From: Flavobacteriales bacterium
GTDB lineage: Bacteria; Bacteroidota; Bacteroidia; Flavobacteriales_D; Parvicellaceae
Direction of reading: 5' to 3'
Assembly (NCBI GenBank): GCA_027047735.1
Contig: JALTUD010000271.1
Location: forward strand, 1 to 6,405
Length of the DNA stretch: 6,405 nucleotides
Both the position numbers and the translations under genes were made by a program. This document shows positions 1-5,014 of the stretch, piece by piece. Under the pieces are notes generated by a model. The model ran no database searches. It was not told the DNA's origin and worked only from the letters and a program-made list of their open reading frames with translations. Position 1 is the stretch's first letter; the number at the start of each line of letters is the position of its first letter.

Positions 1-760
1 TATTAATATTAGAAGGAATATTAGCAGGAGGAGCGTCAAAAATACCACCCGTATATTCCGTTTGTTGCAAAATAGCTTGGTAATTATCGTAGGTTTCTTT
101 TGAAATTCGATGTTGAGCAACCATTACCGTATCTCCTGATTGTAACTCATCTTTACTTAAAGAGGTAAGTTCCACCAAATAAAAATAAGTAGCATCGGCA
201 AAGTATTCATCACTTAACGATAGTTGTTCATTCAAAGAATCGTTATATAAAACACCATTGATGTAGATATTCCAAGCGTATCTGTCTCCAAATCCCGGTA
301 ATTCCTGTGTTGAAATTTTTATTGTATAGTCTTGAATTTCCGTACTCGAACCATTTACAAAATTGGGTTCAACAACAACCGTATCTAACGCAGGAACCGT
401 ATCACAAAAATTAGACCCTTCGTAAACCGCTCCGTCAACATCAATTGTTAGCGTATGCAATTGATTTATAGTAGCACTTGCTGTAGGTAAAGTTCTGTAT
501 ATTCCCGGAGAAATTTCGTTGTATGTATAGCTGTTTATACCATCCGAAACTTTTACACTCGCTCCGGAAACAAGTTCCGGTGAATCAGCCGAATAAAAAT
601 TACTTGAGTAAGAAAGTTTCACCTCGTGAGCCTGTGCAAAAGACGAGAATTTAGCATCCACAATCAAGTGTTTTTCTCCCTCATTTAAGTCCAGTTGAAT
701 TATCTTATGGCAACCCGTAAACAATAAACCAAAAAATAGAGATAGATAAATAGTTTTCAT
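1..760 (-). CDS. DUF4249 family outer-membrane lipoprotein (3' end outside window)
   Basis: This open frame of 253 codons runs off the left edge without a stop. It begins with a lipoprotein signal peptide: MK, a hydrophobic stretch rich in Leu and Phe, then FTGC with the lipidated Cys at residue 17. The mature part has the DUF4249 pattern: an early strand HLIVDAKFSS (residues 36-45), Ig-like beta-rich sequence with SGASVKVSDG (residues 65-74), then mixed sequence ending in PPANIPSNI, a Pro/Asn-rich segment I associate with the C-terminal end of this family. Probably only a few tens of residues are missing. The start is the ATG 4 bases after the receptor stop, preceded by TCCT, so translation is probably coupled to the receptor. 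DUF4249 proteins commonly follow TonB-dependent receptors in Bacteroidota and are thought to act as surface partners, loosely like SusD; the substrate is unknown. The family call rests on recognition and gene context. Confidence 0.85.
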   Translation of the reverse strand, partial: MKTIYLSLFFGLLFTGCHKIIQLDLNEGEKHLIVDAKFSSFAQAHEVKLSYSSNFYSADSPELVSGASVKVSDGINSYTYNEISPGIYRTLPTASATINQLHTLTIDVDGAVYEGSNFCDTVPALDTVVVEPNFVNGSSTEIQDYTIKISTQELPGFGDRYAWNIYINGVLYNDSLNEQLSLSDEYFADATYFYLVELTSLSKDELQSGDTVMVAQHRISKETYDNYQAILQQTEYTGGIFDAPPANIPSNIN

Positions 761-764
761 AGGA

Positions 765-3092
765 TTAAAATTTAAAGTTGTAAGTAACAGAAGGAATAAT
801 CTTAAATAAATACAGCATATCGGCCTGTGGTTGACCATTCTCACCTTTCGTAAAAGTCAAGCTGTAAGCATTTGCTCGATTATAGACATTGTAGATAGAA
901 AACACCCATTCAGATTTATATTTTTTTCGCTTAGCATTTTTCTTACTTTGTAAAGTCGCGGACAAGTCCATTCGGTGATAATCCGGAAGGCGGGCGGCGT
1001 TCTTTTTAGAATATATAGGAACAGTCTGCCCTTGAAATTCATATTTGCCAACCGGCATAGAAACAGCTCTACCTGTATTATACACCCAGTTAAGAGCAAC
1101 GCTCAAACGCTTGGATATATCGTAAGACGTAACAAATGAAACATTATGTGGTTGGTCATATTTAGCAGGATATTTTTCTCCATTATTTATCAAAGGAATA
1201 TCTTTAAATACACGAGAATAAGTATAACTTAACCAACCTGTCCATTTTCCTTTGGTCTTTTTAGCCATAAGTTCCAATCCATAAGAATAAGATTTTCCCA
1301 CTCTAAGTTCGCCTTCCAAATAAGGGTTCAGCAAAAGTTGAGCGTGGTCTTTAAAATCAATGGTGTTTTGCATCTTTTTATAATATACCTCAGCCGAAGT
1401 TTCAATTTGATTATTGTAAAAATTCCTAAAATATCCCAACGCCACCTGATCGGCAATTTGCGGTTTAACATTAGGACTACTCGAAAACCATACATCCAAA
1501 GGAGAAGAAGAAGTGGAGTTAGATGCCAATTGAATGTACTGACGTGTTCGGTTATAACTCATCTTTACCGAGCTGTTTTCATTTAATGAGTATTTCAGCC
1601 CCAAACGAGGTTCAAATCCCCCGTATGTATTATATATTTCACCATTTTTATAATAGGTTGTATCAGAAACATTAAAATTTTGGTCAAATGAATAGAGAGT
1701 AGCTTTTCCGATATTATTAAATAAAGAATAACGCAATCCGTAAACAGCCGAAAATCGCGTAGTAAATTCCTGTTCATTTGAAATATAAATAGCGTGTTCT
1801 AAAGAATTATTAGTCGGAGCAGCCAATGTATTTTCAACTCCATCAATTTCAAAGTAAATAGTACCCGGAGAAATCTCATGGAAAGAAGTCAATAACCCAA
1901 ATTTTATAGTGTTTTTACGGTTGTAGTAAAAATTAAAATCCTCTTTTAAATAATAATCTTTAATGTTTGATTTCCAAGTAAAAGTATTGGGCGAATCAGC
2001 TGTTTTAGGCGAGCCCAAAGAATATTTGTAATTGCTGTAAACAAGCGTAGTATTAGAAAACAATTTCTCATTAAAAATATGATTCCATCGAATCGTACCG
2101 GTTCCATTTCCCCAACCCATTTTAAAGAAATCTTTCACAGCCAAAACATCTCTGCCGAAATACCCCGAAAGAAAAACCCTGTTGTTATCGTTAAAATTAT
2201 AATTTGCTTTAATATTTGCATCATAAAAGTACAATCGATTTCCTTTAAGTTCTTCTTTTTTAGAAAGTTTAAGAAACATATCGGCATATGTTCTTCTTCC
2301 CGCAATCATAAAAGACCCTTTGTTTTTCTTAATGGGAGCACTCAATGTCAACCGACTGGAAATAGAACCAACTCCTCCTTCCCCCGACAAACGTTTCATA
2401 TTCCCATCCTTCATTCTAATATCTAAAACAGAAGCCAATCGACCTCCATATTGAGCCGGAATACCACCTTTATACAATTCCACGTTTTTCACGGCATCAG
2501 GATTAAAAACAGAGAAAAACCCCATCAAATGCGAAGCATTATAAACGTTAGCTTCATCCAATAAAATCAAATTTTGGTCAGCAGCACCACCTCTCACAAA
2601 AAATCCTGAACCACCTTCTCCAATGGTTTGAACACCGGGCAACAGTTGTATAGCCTTAATCACATCCACTTCCCCCATAAGAGCAGGAATTTTTTTAATT
2701 TGAGTAATATTCAATTCCTCCTTACTCATATCCATACTTTCCACATTATCGTTCGAAGCCTTACCCTCAATTACTACTTCATCAAAAGTGGCGACATCTT
2801 CCTCTAATTCCACATCCAACCGAATGTTTTTATCCAAATCAATTTTTTTAGACACCGATTTATACCCCAAATATGAATACACTAAAGTATATGTACCCTT
2901 CGGAAGCGTAAGCGAGTAAAAGCCATACATATTTGTAATAGAACCTCTAGGTTGGTCAGCAATTTTGATACTTGCACCAATCAATCCTTCTCCGGTACCG
3001 GCATCTTTAACCGTTCCGCTAATAGTAAATTCATCTTGAGCCCTAAAACCGAGTAGAGAAAGCACAAAGACCAATAGAAATAAAATTTTCAT
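765..3092 (-). CDS. TonB-dependent receptor with N-terminal carboxypeptidase-regulatory-like domain
   Basis: Complete 775-residue outer-membrane receptor, energised by TonB, for import of an unidentified ligand. A Sec signal peptide (residues 1 to about 19, ending FRAQ) is followed by a CarboxypepD_reg-like beta-sandwich (about 22-98; ISGTVKDAGTGEGLIGASI, then DVELEE). A short linker carries FDEVVIEGK (103-111), the region where a TonB box would be expected. The plug domain spans about 125-230, with LLPGVQTIGEGGSGFFVRGG, NLILLDEANVYN and ELYKGGIPAQYGGRLASVLDI. The rest is a beta-barrel with alternating aromatic strands ending YNFKF; the C-terminal Phe is the usual outer-membrane insertion signal. 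The length is short compared with SusC/RagA proteins, which are often around 1000 residues, and the SusC plug signature is not evident, so this is the non-SusC type typically paired with DUF4249. The ATG is followed directly by the signal peptide. A TAnnTTTG-like box lies upstream. Ligand class cannot be read from sequence. Confidence 0.95.
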   Translation of the reverse strand: MKILFLLVFVLSLLGFRAQDEFTISGTVKDAGTGEGLIGASIKIADQPRGSITNMYGFYSLTLPKGTYTLVYSYLGYKSVSKKIDLDKNIRLDVELEEDVATFDEVVIEGKASNDNVESMDMSKEELNITQIKKIPALMGEVDVIKAIQLLPGVQTIGEGGSGFFVRGGAADQNLILLDEANVYNASHLMGFFSVFNPDAVKNVELYKGGIPAQYGGRLASVLDIRMKDGNMKRLSGEGGVGSISSRLTLSAPIKKNKGSFMIAGRRTYADMFLKLSKKEELKGNRLYFYDANIKANYNFNDNNRVFLSGYFGRDVLAVKDFFKMGWGNGTGTIRWNHIFNEKLFSNTTLVYSNYKYSLGSPKTADSPNTFTWKSNIKDYYLKEDFNFYYNRKNTIKFGLLTSFHEISPGTIYFEIDGVENTLAAPTNNSLEHAIYISNEQEFTTRFSAVYGLRYSLFNNIGKATLYSFDQNFNVSDTTYYKNGEIYNTYGGFEPRLGLKYSLNENSSVKMSYNRTRQYIQLASNSTSSSPLDVWFSSSPNVKPQIADQVALGYFRNFYNNQIETSAEVYYKKMQNTIDFKDHAQLLLNPYLEGELRVGKSYSYGLELMAKKTKGKWTGWLSYTYSRVFKDIPLINNGEKYPAKYDQPHNVSFVTSYDISKRLSVALNWVYNTGRAVSMPVGKYEFQGQTVPIYSKKNAARLPDYHRMDLSATLQSKKNAKRKKYKSEWVFSIYNVYNRANAYSLTFTKGENGQPQADMLYLFKIIPSVTYNFKF

Positions 3093-3137
3093 AAGGATGT
3101 ATTAGTTGCGTATTTAAGGTGTTGCATCTTTAACGAG

Positions 3138-3145
3138 CAAAAATA
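3138..3145 (-). promoter_or_regulatory. Candidate -7 promoter box for the receptor operon
   Basis: Read on the minus strand this is TATTTTTG, a full match to the Bacteroidota -7 consensus TAnnTTTG. It would give an RNA start near 3131 and a leader of about 40 bases before the receptor ATG. No TTG was found at the usual -33 distance, where the near-palindrome 3162-3188 lies instead. That could mean an activator-dependent promoter, or a chance match in AT-rich DNA. Confidence 0.35.
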
Positions 3146-3161
3146 GATAAATATTTGAATG

Positions 3162-3188
3162 ATACCATTTGAATTTTTAAATGTTATA
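3162..3188. repeat. Near-palindromic 27-mer, copy A
   Basis: This AT-rich sequence contains ATACCATTT and, after an 8-base spacer, AAATGTTAT, nearly its inverse. It matches 3613-3639 at 23 of 27 positions in the same orientation. It lies about 30-57 bases upstream of the RNA start inferred for the receptor operon, where a regulator could bind. It could equally be a flank of the repeat block that follows. Function is not shown. Confidence 0.4.
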
Positions 3189-3333
3189 ATTTGGGCGTTC
3201 CCATTACAGCATAAAAAAGCAGTTTCGTTGCACTACACCACTTTTTAACGCTGTAATGGTCGGGCTATCACTACTCGCTTTTTTTTGCTTGCAACAGCAA
3301 GCAAGCAAAAAAAGAGCTCAAACACGCCGTTCT

Positions 3334-3492
3334 ATCCCTAACGTGTGTAAAAATAGCGTTAAGAAAATAAGTTTTAGTTTCTTTAGACGATGAAAAAAAT
3401 CTTTGCATAGCACCCGCTATGGAAATATTTTTTGCAGAAGTATAAAGGAAATAAAAACATTTTATGGTGCTCTTTTTATACAGGTTAGGGAT
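3334..3492. repeat. 159-base near-palindrome, MITE-like element
   Basis: The two halves are inverted copies of each other along their whole length. The left arm is 3334-3411, the loop ACCC is 3412-3415 and the right arm is 3416-3492, so the arms differ by one base in length. The outer 24 bases match at 21 positions when one end is inverted (ends ATCCCTAAC and GTTAGGGAT). The inner 20 bases match at 17 of 20, including CATAGC/GCTATG around the loop. The middle needs a few small gaps. The palindrome stops at a TA on each side (3333-3334 and 3492-3493), compatible with a TA target duplication as in Tc1/mariner-type MITEs, although TA is self-complementary and weak evidence. No reading frame of note lies inside, so any mobility would need a transposase from elsewhere. 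A structured RNA or cruciform element is an alternative. Confidence 0.7.
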
Positions 3493-3504
3493 ACAATCCC
3501 TAAC
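3484..3504. repeat. Perfect 9-bp hairpin at the right border of the 159-base element
   Basis: GTTAGGGAT (3484-3492), loop ACA, then ATCCCTAAC (3496-3504) form a perfect inverted repeat. The first arm is the right end of the 159-base palindrome; the second is the final block of the surrounding intergenic repeat. ATCCCTAAC therefore occurs at 3334-3342 and again at 3496-3504 in direct orientation, with its inverse between them. This is either chance identity between element end and target, or a sign that the element prefers such targets. Confidence 0.6.
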
Positions 3505-3587
3505 GCAAGTGGAATGAGTGCATAGAAAGTGAATTTAAGGTTTGTTAAAAATATTTTTAATATGTTTTTTATTTTAAATTAAAATTA

Positions 3588-3595
3588 TAACTTTA
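3588..3595 (+). promoter_or_regulatory. Weak candidate -7 box upstream of the cytochrome gene
   Basis: TAACTTTA differs from TAnnTTTG at the last base and is followed by CAAAG. No convincing TTG lies at -33. If used, the transcript would start near 3601 and carry a leader of about 270 bases that includes the whole second palindrome. I found no better TAnnTTTG match on the plus strand between this point and the cytochrome start, so the true promoter is uncertain. Confidence 0.2.
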
Positions 3596-3612
3596 CAAAG
3601 AATAACCTCCTT

Positions 3613-3639
3613 ATATCATTTCAATGTTTAAATGGTATA
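3613..3639. repeat. Near-palindromic 27-mer, copy B
   Basis: ATATCATTT and AAATGGTAT face each other across a short spacer, with one mismatch between the arms. The sequence matches copy A (3162-3188) at 23 of 27 positions. Together the copies bracket the structured repeat and the 159-base element. A shared operator for the two divergent genes, or remnants of a larger insertion, are the two readings I would consider. Confidence 0.4.
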
Positions 3640-3683
3640 ACATATATGGTTAACCTGTTCAAAGTTTTATCATTTTCATAATT

Positions 3684-3859
3684 CCTTAAATCCGCAAGTG
3701 ATTTCGTTATGAAAAGTCAAAATGTGTATTATTATTGGTCAAGCACAGTTTTGAGACACGCAAGCGTAGCCATAGCTACGGTGAGTATCGAAAAACGAGC
3801 ATTGCCAATAATGATGTGGAGTTTGGCTTTGGAATAGAAGATCACTTGCGGATTTAAGG
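3684..3859. repeat. About 176-base near-palindrome next to the cytochrome start, MITE/REP-like
   Basis: The terminal 19 bases are perfect inverted repeats: 3684-3702 starts CCTTAAATCCGC and 3841-3859 ends GCGGATTTAAGG; with a one-base gap the match extends outward to about 3681 and 3863. The arms stay alignable inward: the next 36 bases match at about 22 positions, ending in a shared TCATTATTGG-like stretch, and the centre is a perfect 6-bp hairpin CGTAGC (3765-3770), loop CATA, GCTACG (3775-3780). The midpoints of the ends and of the central hairpin agree within one base, so the whole unit is one symmetric object. TAAT occurs just outside both ends (3679-3682 and 3860-3863), a possible but weak target duplication. 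No open frame of note is present. It ends 14 bases before the cytochrome ATG, so it overlaps any normal promoter or leader position. Confidence 0.7.
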
Positions 3860-3873
3860 TAATAATCAATACA

Positions 3874-4875
3874 ATGAAATTAATAATCATTACACTATCT
3901 TTTATTTTATCATCTTTTTATTTGCTTAATAATAAAGTAACTACCGAAACCTCATTGACTGAAGTCTTAATTAAGTTGGGAGACAAAACACCTTTACACT
4001 ATAAATACAAAACCAACGATACTGTTCTCATAAGACAAGGATTTGAAATTGTAACGAAAGGAAGAACCATTGCTCCAAATGGAAAATTAAGTAAAAGACA
4101 ATCTAAATATTTTGTTTGTACAGATTGTCATAACATTTTTCGCGAAGATCCTGATTTAACACAAAGCAATCCCGATACTCGGTTAGATTACGCAGTAAAA
4201 CACGATATTCCGTTTCTTCCTGGGACAACCTTTTATGGAATGGTGAATAGAGAACATTGGTATAATGATGACTATGTAAAAAAATATGGAGCTTTAGTAG
4301 TTCCTGCACACGATACTCTGGTAAATGCCGTACATTTGTGTAGTGTAGAATGTTCACAAGGAAGAGCGTTAGAAGCGTGGGAACTAAAAGCTGTAATGGC
4401 TTATTTTTATAATCTTGAATACAAACTGAAAGATTTGGAATTGACAAGTCGGGAATTACAACAGATAAATACGGCACAAACCTCTAAAGAGAAAAAAGAA
4501 ATCTTAACACAATTAAAAAAACATTATTTGAATTATTCACCGGCAACATTTGTAGATCCGATACCTGTTGATAAACGGGAGATGGGGAAAAACGGAGATG
4601 CTGCAAAAGGCGAGATAATTTATAAAAGGAGCTGTTTACAGTGCCATGCAGAAGGCAGAGTAACCAATTTTATTTTGAGTGATAATACGTTGGATTTAAA
4701 ATTCTTAAAATCACACCTCGACAAAGATTCGCATAAGTCGGTCTATACAATTGTCCGAAAAGGGACGTATGCTTTACCGGGGTATCGTCCGTATATGCCT
4801 AATTACACGTTACAACGTCTAAGTAGAAAACAAATGGAAGATTTAGTAGCCTTTATTCAAAAAGAAGGCAACTAA
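3874..4875 (+). CDS. Exported diheme c-type cytochrome family protein
   Basis: Complete 333-residue protein with an N-terminal hydrophobic segment (about residues 3-18, MKLIIITLSFILSSFYLL). It has no clear cleavage motif, so it may be a periplasmic protein after cleavage or stay anchored. Two haem c sites are visible: CTDCH (82-86) and CLQCH (254-258). The second belongs to a class I cytochrome c domain (about 240-333): GDAAKGEIIYKRSCLQCH, a likely axial Met in YMPNYT (Met308), and the closing helix LSRKQMEDLVAFIQK. The first half holds the first haem, TRLDYAVKHDIPFLPGTTFYG, NREHWYNDDYVKKYG, and LCSVECSQGRALEAWELKAVMAYF (155-178 region), where Cys156 and Cys160 are spaced CxxxC without a following His. 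I recognise this arrangement from Bacteroidota cytochromes of undefined substrate. Electron transfer is the safe role; the redox partner is unknown. AAGG (3856-3859), 14 bases before the ATG, belongs to the palindrome end and is too distant for a normal ribosome site. Confidence 0.9.
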   Translation: MKLIIITLSFILSSFYLLNNKVTTETSLTEVLIKLGDKTPLHYKYKTNDTVLIRQGFEIVTKGRTIAPNGKLSKRQSKYFVCTDCHNIFREDPDLTQSNPDTRLDYAVKHDIPFLPGTTFYGMVNREHWYNDDYVKKYGALVVPAHDTLVNAVHLCSVECSQGRALEAWELKAVMAYFYNLEYKLKDLELTSRELQQINTAQTSKEKKEILTQLKKHYLNYSPATFVDPIPVDKREMGKNGDAAKGEIIYKRSCLQCHAEGRVTNFILSDNTLDLKFLKSHLDKDSHKSVYTIVRKGTYALPGYRPYMPNYTLQRLSRKQMEDLVAFIQKEGN

Positions 4876-4906
4876 AGTATGTTTTATTGTTCATAACTTT
4901 ATTTAT

Positions 4907-4941
4907 TTTGTTGTTTTTATATTGATTGATGAGTAGTTTTG
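4907..4941 (+). promoter_or_regulatory. Candidate promoter for the secreted propeller protein
   Basis: The 139-base gap between the cytochrome stop and the next gene contains TAGTTTTG (4934-4941), a full match to the Bacteroidota -7 consensus TAnnTTTG. TTG lies at 4911-4913, 20 bases upstream, and TTTG at 4907-4910, so the -33 spacing is acceptable. RNA would start near 4948, leaving a leader of roughly 65-70 bases. This suggests the downstream gene is transcribed separately from the cytochrome. No terminator hairpin with a T-run is visible after the cytochrome gene. Confidence 0.5.
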
Positions 4942-5014
4942 TACTAACTTTATAAAATCAATTATCATAAAGCCGTAGCTTCATCCCTTAGGTAGATTAA
5001 AATTATAAATTAGT

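Larger units (their letters stand above)
3191..3511. repeat. Structured flavobacterial-type intergenic repeat, interrupted by a palindromic element
   Basis: The left part (3191-3333) begins TTGGGCGTTCCC. It then has a perfect 10-bp stem (3201-3210 with 3250-3259, CCATTACAGC/GCTGTAATGG), the single-stranded landmark CGGGCTATCACTACTCGC, and a perfect 13-bp stem of T-run plus GCTTGC (3280-3292) against GCAAGC plus A-run (3301-3313), followed by GCTC and ACGCCGTTCTA. The order GGGCG, stem, CGGGCT, poly-T/poly-A hairpin, GCCG, ATCCCTAACGC matches my recollection of a repeat common in flavobacterial genomes, but I cannot confirm that here. The expected last block, CAATCCCTAACGC, occurs at 3494-3506, after the 159-base palindrome. 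A complete short copy ending at 3343 (TATCCCTAACG) is the alternative reading. GGCGTT (3194-3199) could pair with part of AACACGCC (3321-3328) to close a branched fold. There is no coding potential. Confidence 0.55.

Noticed and set aside
2079..2426. 115-codon open frame on the plus strand within the receptor gene
   Set aside because: It lies wholly antisense to the plug/barrel coding region of a clear TonB receptor and has no recognisable domain or start context. The other short frames inside the receptor (857-1099, 1338-1586, 1595-1777) fail for similar reasons.
3279..3313. T-run, GCTTGC hairpin and A-run resembling a bidirectional intrinsic terminator
   Set aside because: On both strands the T-run precedes the stem and the A-run follows it, so neither transcript would have the U-tract after the hairpin. 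The runs are part of the stem. It also lies between divergent genes, where a terminator is not expected.
3334..3504. Integron attC-like site (CCTAAC ... GTTAGG ends on a palindrome)
   Set aside because: The ends do not fit the RYYYAAC/GTTRRRY core boxes (C and G at the variable outer positions). There is no integrase or cassette series in the window, and the arms match too continuously.
3191..3873. CRISPR array or tRNA gene in the repeat-rich spacer
   Set aside because: Repeats are not regularly spaced or of uniform length, and no tRNA cloverleaf with a T-arm GTTCRA block was seen.
3093..3873. Decayed transposase or pseudogene in the 781-base spacer
   Set aside because: I saw no frame with transposase-like or other protein-like sequence; the symmetry of the two palindromes accounts for most of the non-random content.
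4103..4477. 124-codon open frame on the minus strand within the cytochrome gene
   Set aside because: It is antisense to the haem-binding coding region and has no signal, domain or promoter of its own.
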